From positions 806,001-870,000 of the forward strand of contig JAFEDU010000001.1 in the NCBI GenBank assembly GCA_018241425.1: a stretch of DNA of 64,000 bases, given 5' to 3'. This DNA comes from Pseudomonadota bacterium (GTDB taxonomy: Bacteria > Pseudomonadota > Gammaproteobacteria > Steroidobacterales > Steroidobacteraceae). The notes beneath the pieces are model-generated. The model searched no databases. It was given only the letters and a program-made list of their open reading frames with translations, and was not told the DNA's origin. Position 1 is the stretch's first letter, and each line of letters opens with the position of its first letter. Made by a program: the position numbers and the translations under genes. Below are positions 44,850-53,799 of the stretch, piece after piece.

Positions 44850-46966
44850 GGGAAGCCTGCCGGCGCCAGTTTCTGGCGCAGGTAGGTGAAACTGAGCGCC
44901 CACATCTGCGCGGCCTGCTTGTGGTCGGCCGCGGCCGCATGGCCGCCATCGGTGTTCTCGTAGAAGAGCACGTCGTGGCCCTGCTCCTCCATGCGCGCCG
45001 CCATCTTGCGCGCGTGCACCGGCGTCACGCGGTCGTCGCTGGTCGCGGTGACGAACAGCACCGGCGGATAGCGCACCTTGGCGGACACGTTCTGGTAGGG
45101 CGAATACTTCAGGATCCAGGCGCGGTCGGCCGCACGGGCCGGATCCCCGTACTCGGCCTCCCAGGAGGCCCCGGCGCCGATCTGGGTGTAGCGGATCATG
45201 TCGATGAGGGGCACCTGGCACACCACGGCCCCGAACAGCTCCGGCGCCTGCACCATGTTGGCGCTCACGAGCAGCCCGCCGTTCGACCCGCCCATGATTC
45301 CCAGCTGTCGGGGCGTCGTGATGCCCCGCTTCACGAGGTCGCGCGCCACGGCCTGGAAATCGTCGTACGCCTTCTGGCGGTTGCCGAGCAGCGCGGCCTG
45401 GTGCCAGCCCGGGCCGTACTCCCCGCCACCACGGATGTTGGCGACCACGTAGACGCCGCCCCGGGCGAGCCACAGCATGCCGAAGTTCGCCGAGTAGGTC
45501 GGCGTAAGTGAGATCTCGAAGCCCCCGTATCCGTAGAGCACGGTCGGGGCCGGCCCCCTGAGCGTGCTCTTGCGCGTGACGAAGTACGGTACCCGCGTCC
45601 CGTCGCGCGAGACCGCGAAGTACTGCTCGGTCGCAAGCCCCGTCGCATCGAAGCGCGGCGGGAGCGACTTGATGGGGCGCGGCTTGCCGTCATCGGCGAA
45701 CTCGTAGAGCGTCGTCGGCGTCGTGTAGCTCTCGTACCGCATCAGCACCTGCGGCCCAAAGGGATTCGCCGAGACGATGCGGGTCGAACCCCCTTCGGGC
45801 AGCGGCAGCACGCTGTCGGCCCAGCCGCCCTGCGGCTGCCTGCGGAAGGCGTGCACGCTGCCGGTGACGTCGTGATAGATGGAGGCGAACACGGCATCGC
45901 GCCCGCAATCGACCTCGTCGATCGAGGTGTGCGCGTCCGGGGTGAACAGGACCGTGACCCGGGCCGGCGTGGCATCGACCGGGTACGCGATGAGCGACCC
46001 CTTGGCGATGCGCGCCGCGCCCGTGGGCGTCCAGTCCTCGCGCAGGGTGAAGATGAGCGCGCGGCCCTGAGCACCCTTGAGGTCAGCACCGGGAGGCACG
46101 TCCAGGCGCGCGAGCGTGCCATCGCCCTTGAGGAGCTGGAACTCGCTGGTGAAGAAGGTGACCGCCCGCTGCACGACGGCGATCGTCCCCTGCGGGTCGT
46201 CGAACACCGCGGCCTGCACGCTGACATCGGAGGCCGGTCCCTCGGCAAGGGTGCGCGCGGCGCCCTGCGGCTCGCCGCGTTTCCATGCCTTGACGATGCG
46301 CGGATAGCCGGACTCCGTCATCGACCCCGCACCGAAATCGGTGCCGAACAGCACGGTGTCCTCGTCGAGGTAGGTGATCGAGGACTTGGCCTCGGCGAGC
46401 GCGAAGCCGTCCTTCACGAAGCTGCGGGTCGCGAGGTCGAATTCGCGCACCACCGCGGCATCGCCGCCGCCGCGCGACAGGCTCACGAGGCAGCGCTTCA
46501 TGAGCGGTGAGCACTCGGCGCCTTCCCAGACCCAGTTCTCGTGCTCCACGGCAGCGAGCTTGTCCAGGTCGAGCAGCACCTCCCAGTGCGGGGCCGGATC
46601 GGCGTAGTCGCCGATGCTGGTGCGCCGCCACAGCCCCTTGGGGTGCTCGGCGTCCTGCCAGAAGTTCAGCGCGAACTCGCGGTGCAGCGTCGCGTACGGG
46701 ATGCGGTCACTGGCGTCCAGGACCTTGAGGATGGACTGGTAGTCCTTCGCGTACTCGGGGTCGGCCTCGAGGGCCGTGCGCACCCGCAGGTTCTGTGCCC
46801 GCACCCAGTCGAGCGACTTCTCCCCATGAACATCCTCGAGCCACAGGTAGGGGTCGTCGGTCTTCTTGAGGGTGGATTGGTCGGCCACGGTGCCTGCTCC
46901 GCTGGGAGGCGCGAGCCCGCATGTCAGGGCGAGCGCTGCGAATAACACGGGGGATCGGGACTTCAT
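44846..46966 (-). CDS. Periplasmic prolyl oligopeptidase (S9 family)
   Basis: The 706-residue protein starts at ATG 46966 with a signal peptide (about 1-24, LFAALALTCGLAPPSGA). Residues about 80-430 form the seven-bladed propeller; the C-terminal hydrolase has GGSNGG (Ser near 562), Asp in TSDDRVTP near 645 and His in TDGGHAAAA near 680. It cleaves short proline-containing peptides in the periplasm. It heads the four-gene overlapping set ending in the ClC gene. Confidence 0.93.
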   Translation of the reverse strand: MKSRSPVLFAALALTCGLAPPSGAGTVADQSTLKKTDDPYLWLEDVHGEKSLDWVRAQNLRVRTALEADPEYAKDYQSILKVLDASDRIPYATLHREFALNFWQDAEHPKGLWRRTSIGDYADPAPHWEVLLDLDKLAAVEHENWVWEGAECSPLMKRCLVSLSRGGGDAAVVREFDLATRSFVKDGFALAEAKSSITYLDEDTVLFGTDFGAGSMTESGYPRIVKAWKRGEPQGAARTLAEGPASDVSVQAAVFDDPQGTIAVVQRAVTFFTSEFQLLKGDGTLARLDVPPGADLKGAQGRALIFTLREDWTPTGAARIAKGSLIAYPVDATPARVTVLFTPDAHTSIDEVDCGRDAVFASIYHDVTGSVHAFRRQPQGGWADSVLPLPEGGSTRIVSANPFGPQVLMRYESYTTPTTLYEFADDGKPRPIKSLPPRFDATGLATEQYFAVSRDGTRVPYFVTRKSTLRGPAPTVLYGYGGFEISLTPTYSANFGMLWLARGGVYVVANIRGGGEYGPGWHQAALLGNRQKAYDDFQAVARDLVKRGITTPRQLGIMGGSNGGLLVSANMVQAPELFGAVVCQVPLIDMIRYTQIGAGASWEAEYGDPARAADRAWILKYSPYQNVSAKVRYPPVLFVTATSDDRVTPVHARKMAARMEEQGHDVLFYENTDGGHAAAADHKQAAQMWALSFTYLRQKLAPAGFP

Positions 46967-47067
46967 ATCGGGCCTCTCACGGCCGGCCTCCTGGGGGACG
47001 AGTCGGGCGTCACGCACGCGAACCCGCGGGCCCGCAGAACCTGCAGGTCCACGGGCCTCGCAGGGCG

Positions 47068-47643
47068 CTAGTTCGAGGTAACTGCCTTGTAGGTGAACTT
47101 CTGGCCGGCGACCGCGGCCTGCACCATCGCGCCGCCCTTGACGATGGTGAACACCGCCATGCCCTTGTAGTAGCTGCTGCCGGTGGTGGTGGCATCCTTC
47201 TGGCCGCCGCTCGCTCCGGAGCTCGCCCCGGTGGTACCCACCTGCCCGGACGCCCCGGCAGTGATCGCCGTGGCGTTCACGTCCGCGCCGAACTCGTAGT
47301 TGCCACCGGTGAACTCATCGAACGCGCGCTTGTCCTGCAGGAAGATGATCATGCTGTAGGCGCGGCCGCCGGCCTGGAAACCGACGCTCACCTGAGTCAT
47401 CGTGGTGTTACCGACGTACTTGTCCTGTACGTAGACGTGGCCCTTGCCGTGCGCGCCGCCGACCACGAGGGCGCCCTGCCCGATCGAGGGGAACACGGCG
47501 TAGGCGTAGCTGTCCTTGAAGAACTGCGCGCTGGCCCCGGCATTCTTGAACAGCTCGATCGTGTCGGCATAGCGCCCCGCATCTGCGGTGGCCGTGCCCA
47601 GGAGCAGCATTGCCGCCAGAGCCCATCCCATCAGTCGGTTCAT
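47068..47643 (-). CDS. SYLF-domain (Ysc84-like) secreted protein
   Basis: The 191-residue protein starts at ATG 47643 (AGGAG 8 bases upstream) with a signal peptide (MNRLMGWALAAMLLLGTATADA region). The rest is a SYLF/Ysc84 domain: YAYAVFPSIGQGALVVGGAHGKG (split), VSVGFQAGGRAYSMIIF, and KGMAVFTIVKGGAMVQAAVAGQ. SYLF domains bind lipids. A Gly/Ser/Thr-rich loop (about 136-155) is inserted. The role in bacteria is unclear. Monocistronic, 101 bases after the peptidase start region. Confidence 0.88.
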   Translation of the reverse strand: MNRLMGWALAAMLLLGTATADAGRYADTIELFKNAGASAQFFKDSYAYAVFPSIGQGALVVGGAHGKGHVYVQDKYVGNTTMTQVSVGFQAGGRAYSMIIFLQDKRAFDEFTGGNYEFGADVNATAITAGASGQVGTTGASSGASGGQKDATTTGSSYYKGMAVFTIVKGGAMVQAAVAGQKFTYKAVTSN

Positions 47644-47797
47644 GTCATCGACTCCTGCGCCTTGAGGTTGTGAGGGTTGCCGGTATGGCATGCGAGCGCC
47701 CGCGCACCGGCGGCACCCGGTTGGACTGCATTTAGCCCTAAGGCGCCCGCCAGCGGCAATAGGCCGGATCGAGCGGAACCTGTGCGGCGCGGCGCGG

Positions 47798-49651
47798 TCA
47801 GAACCTGACCAGGACTCCTGCGCCCCAGATCACCTCGCGCGTGCGCAGGTCCGGGTACCAGACGCCGCCGGCGCTGGCACAGTTGTCCGGACCGATGGTG
47901 CTGCCGTTGTTGCAGACGAAGCTCGCCGGCGCACCGTTGTTGCCGGTAGGTGCAGTCACCCCGTTCGTGCCCGACCAGTAAGGCACGTCGGAATGGCGGA
48001 AGGTCGCCTCGGTCCACCACGTCAGCCAGTCCCGCGGCATGTACTGCAGGTTCAGCTGCGTGTCCCACTGGTAGAGCTTCTGCCCGGGGTTCTCCGTGAA
48101 GTACGGCGTCCCGGTCTGGGCAGTCGCGCCGTTCACCGGCGGCACGAGCGCGAGATAGCGGCCCGGATTGTTCATGAAGCCGCCCCCGAGCGTGACCGCG
48201 AACAGATTGTGGTAGAGCCACATGCGGTTGTAGGCCATCACGCCGAAGAAGTTCGCCTTGTTGGGATTGTGTGCGCAGTGCACGCCGCCGCCGTACTCGC
48301 AGCCGATGTCCACGGTGACCGACATGGCGAGCTTGGAGATCCCCTCGCTCTCGGCCGCGTCGTAGTACTTCCACAGGATGCTGTCGTCCTCGTGCACGCG
48401 CGTGACGTTGGCGTAATTCACGTAGGTGCCGCCGGGATTGGGCTGGCCGATCGGCGCGTTGGGGTTGCCGCCGTTGGCGGGGAAGCCGCTCCCGGAGGCG
48501 AGATTGTCCTGGCCGAGGACATAGGTGTTGAAGACCAGCTTCAGGCGGTCGTTCGGGATCCACAGCACCTGGCCGCCGAAGCCGGGGTGGCTGTTGAACT
48601 TCGCGTACGACTGCCAGCCGTTGATGAGCCACGGCTCGATCTTGAGGGTCTGCGTGGGGTACCACTGCACCCGCAGCCCGTTGAAGTACCACGGCGTATT
48701 GGACGAGACGAACGAGGGCTGGTAGGTCCAGTTGTCGAAGTTGTAGTAGCTGAACAGGCCGATGTACGAGAGGAAGATCCCGGCATCCAGGTTCAGGCCG
48801 TGGTTCACGTCCCAGTGATAACCGGCATTCGCCTCGGACAGGTACTTGTAGGCTCCAGCCAGGTCCCACTGGCCGACCCCGGTGCTGGGGTCGTTGCGGG
48901 GCGTGGTGACGGCGTACAGGCCAAACATCGTGAGGAACCGCGCCTGCACGTCGTGCCAGTGGAAGTTTCCACCGACCGAGAACTGTTCGACCTGGAACTC
49001 TCCGCTGCGGAATTCCTCCGTGGACCCGACGATGGTGTGATCCACCGGGTGGTTGAAGTCCTGCAGGTAGTTCGCGTCGAAGCGGATCTCGGGGGTGAAG
49101 AACTTGGTGTCGAAGATCGGCGTGGAGGTGCGCGAGTTGCCGTTCATCCAACCGAGGTCGCCGACGGCAAATGGCGTTTGCGTGTCCACGGCCGGGGCGG
49201 GCTCGGGGGCCTGCAGGGCCTCCGGAACGACAGCCGCGACGGCCGCGGGAAGCGCGGCCGCCAGCGCCGGTGAGGGTGCGTGTGCCGGCGGCGCTGAAGG
49301 CGTCACCGCGGGCGGCCCGGCCGGGATATTCAGTGCAACGTCCGAGCGGGTTGCACCGCCGGGTACCACCACCAGAGCGGGCAAGTGCACCGGCGGCGAG
49401 CCCGGCGCCTCGACAGTAATCGTCCACTGCCCCACCGGCAGGTCGGACAGTGAGTAGACCCCGTCTGCGCCCGTGAGCGTTGCGCGCACGGCCGAGCCGT
49501 CCGTGCGCACAGCAGTGACCGTCGCATGTGCCACCGGCTGCGACTGCCGATCCGTCACCAGGCCGACCAAGGCGCCGATCGTAGGCTCCCCCGCTGCCGC
49601 AATCCTGACTCCCAGGACCAGGGCAGCGACACATCCGATGAGCGTCCTCAT
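47798..49651 (-). CDS. Carboxypeptidase-regulatory-like domain + BBP2-type outer-membrane barrel
   Basis: The 617-residue protein has a signal peptide (about 1-20) and an N-terminal Ig-like CarboxypepD_reg domain (about 25-95, GLVTDRQSQPVAHATVTAV). An Ala/Pro linker and then a large aromatic-rich beta barrel (about 165-617, ending GVLVRF) follow. The barrel resembles the BBP2 outer-membrane family of unknown transport role. The start could be GTG 49660; ATG 49651 is preferred. It lies immediately downstream of kdpE with a hairpin between, so it is probably transcribed separately. Confidence 0.85.
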   Translation of the reverse strand: MRTLIGCVAALVLGVRIAAAGEPTIGALVGLVTDRQSQPVAHATVTAVRTDGSAVRATLTGADGVYSLSDLPVGQWTITVEAPGSPPVHLPALVVVPGGATRSDVALNIPAGPPAVTPSAPPAHAPSPALAAALPAAVAAVVPEALQAPEPAPAVDTQTPFAVGDLGWMNGNSRTSTPIFDTKFFTPEIRFDANYLQDFNHPVDHTIVGSTEEFRSGEFQVEQFSVGGNFHWHDVQARFLTMFGLYAVTTPRNDPSTGVGQWDLAGAYKYLSEANAGYHWDVNHGLNLDAGIFLSYIGLFSYYNFDNWTYQPSFVSSNTPWYFNGLRVQWYPTQTLKIEPWLINGWQSYAKFNSHPGFGGQVLWIPNDRLKLVFNTYVLGQDNLASGSGFPANGGNPNAPIGQPNPGGTYVNYANVTRVHEDDSILWKYYDAAESEGISKLAMSVTVDIGCEYGGGVHCAHNPNKANFFGVMAYNRMWLYHNLFAVTLGGGFMNNPGRYLALVPPVNGATAQTGTPYFTENPGQKLYQWDTQLNLQYMPRDWLTWWTEATFRHSDVPYWSGTNGVTAPTGNNGAPASFVCNNGSTIGPDNCASAGGVWYPDLRTREVIWGAGVLVRF

Positions 49652-49759
49652 GATTGGCACACCTTGTTCAGCGAAACGCGCGGCAGCACCGGACGTACGC
49701 CGGTGCAGCAGATTCTGCTCCGCAATGGTGCAGTCCCGGTATTAAGAAAAAGTACCTAA

Positions 49760-49779
49760 CAGGGAGACCCAAGTCCCTG
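49760..49779 (-). terminator. Hairpin after kdpE with nearby T run
   Basis: CAGGGA and TCCCTG pair as a 6-bp stem with an 8-base loop, 12 bases past the kdpE stop on the minus strand. It is followed on that strand by TTAGGTACTTTTTC. The T run starts about 9 bases after the stem, so this is an imperfect rho-independent terminator for the kdp operon. Confidence 0.45.
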
Positions 49780-49791
49780 AAATGGAAGGGG

Positions 49792-50508
49792 TCAGGGCTC
49801 GTCGGAGCTCGGGTCGTCGTCGGTGCGCAGGCGATAGCCGAGGCCCGTCTCGGTGAGTAGGTAGCGCGGCCGCGGCGGGTCGGGCTCGAGCTTGTCGCGC
49901 AGGTTCTTCATGGTCACCCGCAGGCTGCGCGCATCGTCTTCCCGCCCGGGCCCCCAGGCCTCGCGCAGCAGGACGCGCTGGCGCACCACCACGCCGATCT
50001 GGCGCGCGAGGCACTCGAGCACCCGGTACTCGAGCGGCGTCATGTGGATCTCACCCGCCGGGCCCTGCGTGCGGCGTCGGGCGAGGTCGACCTGCACCGG
50101 GCCTAGGTGGATCACGAGGGTCTGCTGGGCCCCCTGCAGGCGGCGCCTGAGCCCCGCCCGCACGCGTGCCAGGAGCTCGGCGGCCGAAAACGGCTTGGTG
50201 ACGTAGTCATCGGCGCCGGCATCGAGCGCCGCGATCTTCTGCTCCTCCATCGTGCGCGCCGACAGCACCAGGATCGGCACGGCCGACCAGCTGCGCACCT
50301 GCCGGATCAGCGACAGTCCGTCGACATCGGGCAGCCCCAGGTCGACCACCAGCAGGTCCGGCTTGTGGCTGCGGGCCTCGATCTGCGCGCGCGCGGCATC
50401 GGCGGCCTCGATCACCCGGTAGCCCTCGCCCTCGAACAGCACGCGCAGCACCTGCCGGATCGCAGCGTCGTCCTCGACGACCAGCAGCTGGTGCGCCGCG
50501 CGCGTCAC
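49792..50508 (-). CDS. kdpE: Response regulator KdpE
   Basis: The 238-residue OmpR-type regulator has a receiver domain with phospho-acceptor Asp in LLVVDLGLPDVDG (about 54), the conserved Lys in YVTKPFSAAEL, and a C-terminal winged helix (about 135-228). It overlaps kdpD by 4 bases. With KdpD it activates the kdp genes when potassium is scarce. Last gene of the operon. Confidence 0.95.
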   Translation of the reverse strand: MTRAAHQLLVVEDDAAIRQVLRVLFEGEGYRVIEAADAARAQIEARSHKPDLLVVDLGLPDVDGLSLIRQVRSWSAVPILVLSARTMEEQKIAALDAGADDYVTKPFSAAELLARVRAGLRRRLQGAQQTLVIHLGPVQVDLARRRTQGPAGEIHMTPLEYRVLECLARQIGVVVRQRVLLREAWGPGREDDARSLRVTMKNLRDKLEPDPPRPRYLLTETGLGYRLRTDDDPSSDEP

Positions 50509-53189
50509 GGCAATGACTCCACCGCTGGCAGCGTGAACTCGAAGCGCGCCCCGCCCTCGGGCCGGCGCTCGGCCGTGATCTCGCCCCCGTGCGCGCGCAC
50601 GATGGCGCGGCAGATCGCAAGCCCGAGGCCCACGCCGGTGACGCTGCCCTCTTCGCTGCCGCGCTGGAACTTGTCGAACAGGCGCTGCGGGTCGCCCGGG
50701 GGCAGGCCGGGGCCTTCGTCATCCACCCGCACCCGCACGAAGGCGCCGTCGCTCACCGCCGTGATCGTCAGCGGCGTACCGGCCGGCGTGTACTTGGCGG
50801 CATTGTCGAAGAGGTTGGCGAAGACCTGGACCACCAGGGTGGCGTCGACGTACAGGGGCGGCAGGTCCGCGGGGATGCGCACCGCCACCGGGTGATGGGC
50901 GAGCCGCAGCTCGAGGTTGCGAAGTGCGGCGCCGATCAGGTCATCGAGCGTCTGCCAGTCCCGGCGCAGCGTCACGGTGCCGGACTCGAAGCGCATCAGG
51001 TCGAGCACGTTCGAGACCAGCTCCGACATCTCGCGCGCCTTGCCCTCGATCGTGCGCGCGAGCGCGCGCTGCGTCTCGGGAGCCAGGGCCTGGGACTGCT
51101 CGGCCAGCGCGCTGCCGGCGCCTGCGATGACGGCCAGCGGCGTGCGCAGGTCGTGCGAGATCGAGGCGAGCAGCGTGTTACGCAGGCTCTCGCGTTCCGC
51201 CGCCAGGCTCGCAGCTTCAGCGGACTCGGCAAGCCGCGCGCGTTCGAGGGCAAGTCCGATCTGGCCGGCGAAGGTCTCCAGCAGGTGCCGCTGCTCGGGC
51301 AGCAGCACGCGCCGTGGATTGCTGGGCAGCACGGCGAGCACGCCCAGGGTCCCGGCCTGGTCGCCCAGCGGCACGTACAGGCCCGGAGCCGCCGGCAGCG
51401 TATCGGTGCCCAGGCCCGCGAGCCGGCCGTGGTCGGCGACCCACTGCGCAACCGCGAGGTCTGCACCGCGGAACGACTTCTCCAGTGCGGGCTCGCGCGG
51501 GTAGCGCAGCCGCGACGCGGCATCCGGTAGCAGCACCACCGCACTGCACTGGAACACCTCGGCCACGTGGCGCACGGCCACGCGCGCCATGCTGGACATG
51601 CCGCGCGTGGCTGCGAGCTCGCGGCTCATGGCGTAGAGCAGCGCGGTGCGCCGCTCGCGGGCGCCGGCAACCCGCGTCTGGCGGCGCACGCTGGCGACGA
51701 GGTTCGCGATGACCAGGGCCACGATAAGCATCACCGCGAACGTCACGAGGTACTGGACGTCCGCGATGGCGAAGTTGAAGCGCGGCGGCACGAAGAAGAA
51801 GTCGAAGGCCGCCACGTTGAGCACGGCGGTCAGCGCTGCCGGGCCGCGCCCGAACCGCAGCGCCGCGACCGTGACGCCGAGCAGGTACACCATGACCAGG
51901 TTGGCGAGCGCGATGCGCGGGTAGACGGCGAAAGCCACGCCGCTGCACACCAGCGTGGTGCACAGCGCCCACAGGTAGCGCCGCCACGGGATGGGCGGCT
52001 CGTGCATCGGGGTATGCGTGCGCGCATGCGGCTCGGTGGCCGCGCTGGCCGGGGCGATCGCGATGACGTCGAAGCCGTGCGCGTTCCGCAGCAGCTGGGT
52101 CGAGGTCGAGGGCCGCAGCCACGCCCGCCAGCCGCGTCGCTTGGGAGCACCGACGATGACGCGCGTCGCGCCCCGCGTGCGCGCGTACTCGAGCAGCGTC
52201 TCCGCGGCCGTGGGCCCGTCCAGGGTCACCGTCTCGGCGCCGAGCGACTCCGCCAGCCGCAGCACGTCGATGCGCCGGTCGCGCTGGTCGTCCGAGAGGC
52301 GCAGGAGCGGCGGGGTCTCCACGTACACGACCGTCCACGCCGCATCGAGGGCATCCGCCAGGCGCTTGCCCGCCCGCACCAGCTGCTCGGCCTGAGCATC
52401 CGGCCCCACGGCGACCAGGATCCGGTCGCCCGCCAGGCGGGTGCGCGAGCGGTCCTGGGGAAGCTCGCGTGCCGCCGCCTCGACGCGGTCGGCCACGCGC
52501 CGCAGCGCGAGCTCGCGCAACGCCATGAGATTGGGGGTGCGGAAGAAGCGCTCGACCGCGGTCGCCGCCTCGTCCGGGATGTAGACCTTGCCCGAGCGCA
52601 GCCGGGCGAGGAGATCCCCCGGCGGCAGGTCAATCAGCTCGATATCGCTGGCCTCGTCGAAGACCCGGTCCGGGAGCGTCTCGCGCTGCCGCACCCCGGT
52701 AATCTGGGCCACGAGGTCGTTGAGACTCTCCAGGTGCTGCACGTTGACCGTGGTCCACACGTCAATACCGGTGTCGAGGAGTTCCTCGACGTCCTGCCAG
52801 CGCTTGGGGTGCCGCGGGGGCGGGTTCCCGCCCACGAGGTTCGAGTGTGCCAGCTCGTCGACGAGCAGGACCTGGGGACGCCGCCTGAGGGCGGCATCCA
52901 GGTCGAACTCCAGGCGCGTGAGGCCCCGGTACTGGACCGGGAGCGGCAGCAGGCGCTCGAGGCCCTCGAGCAGCCGCTCGGTCTCGGCGCGTCCGTGCGG
53001 CTCGACGTAGCCCACCACCACGTCGGTCCCCGCGGTGCGCAGGTTGTGGGCCGCCTCGAGCATGGCGTAGGTCTTCCCGACCCCGGCGCTCGCGCCGAAG
53101 AAGATGCGCAGCCGGCCGCGCTTGGCGCGCGCCTCCTCGCCCTGTACCTGCGCGAGGAGGCGGTCCGGGTCGGGCCGCTGGTCGATCAT
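50505..53189 (-). CDS. kdpD: Sensor histidine kinase KdpD
   Basis: The 894-residue protein has the N-terminal KdpD domain with Walker A FFGASAGVGKTYAM and LLVDELAHSN (about 1-230). A Usp-like domain follows (about 245-370), then four membrane helices of DUF4118 (about 395-495), a GAF domain (about 520-640), HisKA with SISHDLRTPLAVI near 674, and the ATPase domain (VGLGLAICRAIVRAHGG near 865). It senses potassium limitation or turgor. It is full length with all domains present. It follows kdpC by 24 bases. Confidence 0.95.
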   Translation of the reverse strand: MIDQRPDPDRLLAQVQGEEARAKRGRLRIFFGASAGVGKTYAMLEAAHNLRTAGTDVVVGYVEPHGRAETERLLEGLERLLPLPVQYRGLTRLEFDLDAALRRRPQVLLVDELAHSNLVGGNPPPRHPKRWQDVEELLDTGIDVWTTVNVQHLESLNDLVAQITGVRQRETLPDRVFDEASDIELIDLPPGDLLARLRSGKVYIPDEAATAVERFFRTPNLMALRELALRRVADRVEAAARELPQDRSRTRLAGDRILVAVGPDAQAEQLVRAGKRLADALDAAWTVVYVETPPLLRLSDDQRDRRIDVLRLAESLGAETVTLDGPTAAETLLEYARTRGATRVIVGAPKRRGWRAWLRPSTSTQLLRNAHGFDVIAIAPASAATEPHARTHTPMHEPPIPWRRYLWALCTTLVCSGVAFAVYPRIALANLVMVYLLGVTVAALRFGRGPAALTAVLNVAAFDFFFVPPRFNFAIADVQYLVTFAVMLIVALVIANLVASVRRQTRVAGARERRTALLYAMSRELAATRGMSSMARVAVRHVAEVFQCSAVVLLPDAASRLRYPREPALEKSFRGADLAVAQWVADHGRLAGLGTDTLPAAPGLYVPLGDQAGTLGVLAVLPSNPRRVLLPEQRHLLETFAGQIGLALERARLAESAEAASLAAERESLRNTLLASISHDLRTPLAVIAGAGSALAEQSQALAPETQRALARTIEGKAREMSELVSNVLDLMRFESGTVTLRRDWQTLDDLIGAALRNLELRLAHHPVAVRIPADLPPLYVDATLVVQVFANLFDNAAKYTPAGTPLTITAVSDGAFVRVRVDDEGPGLPPGDPQRLFDKFQRGSEEGSVTGVGLGLAICRAIVRAHGGEITAERRPEGGARFEFTLPAVESLP

Positions 53190-53213
53190 GATCCCGCGAG
53201 GTCCTGGCGGAGT

Positions 53214-53789
53214 TCAGCTCTTCAGCAGATCCAGGACCAGGTTCAGCTCCAGTACGTTGACGCGCGGTTCGCCGAGCACGCCGAGGAACTTACCCCGTGA
53301 CTTGGCGCGGATCAACGCACGCACGCGCCCGGGGTCGAGGCCCCGCAGGCGCGCGATGCGGTCGGCCTGGTAGTTGGCCGCCGCCAGGCTGATCTCAGGA
53401 TCAAGCCCGCTGCCGGAGGCGGTCACGAGGTCCACCGGCACGGCGGCCGTATTGCCCGGGTCGGCCGCACGGAGTGCGGCGATGCGCTCCGTCACGGCCG
53501 TCGTGAGGGCCGCGTTGAGGGGACCCAGGTTCGAGCCGCCGGAGGCGAGCGCGTTGTAGGGCTGGGGTGTCGTGGCCGAGGGGCGGCCCCAGAAGTAGCG
53601 CGGGTCCGAGAAGTTCTGGCCGATCAGCCGCGATCCCATTGTGCGCCCGCCCCAGTAAAGCGGGCTTCCCTGCGCCTGCCCGGTAAAGAGCATCGCACCG
53701 AGGCCGCACATCGTGATCGGGTACGCGATACCGGTGAGGAGCGTCATGAACAAAAGGAGGGTCGCGGCGGGTCGGATCATGGCTGGCAC
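53214..53789 (-). CDS. kdpC: Potassium-transporting ATPase subunit KdpC
   Basis: The 191-residue subunit has one N-terminal membrane helix (about 9-33) and a periplasmic domain with the family signatures ITMCGLG, GSRLIGQNF, YFWGRPSAT and the C-terminal LNLVLD. It stabilises the KdpFABC complex and assists ATP binding. I chose GTG 53789 with AGGAGG 6 bases upstream; ATG 53780 would shorten it by three residues. It lies 10 bases after kdpB. Confidence 0.94.
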   Translation of the reverse strand: MPAMIRPAATLLLFMTLLTGIAYPITMCGLGAMLFTGQAQGSPLYWGGRTMGSRLIGQNFSDPRYFWGRPSATTPQPYNALASGGSNLGPLNAALTTAVTERIAALRAADPGNTAAVPVDLVTASGSGLDPEISLAAANYQADRIARLRGLDPGRVRALIRAKSRGKFLGVLGEPRVNVLELNLVLDLLKS

Positions 53790-53799
53790 GGGGTTCCTC

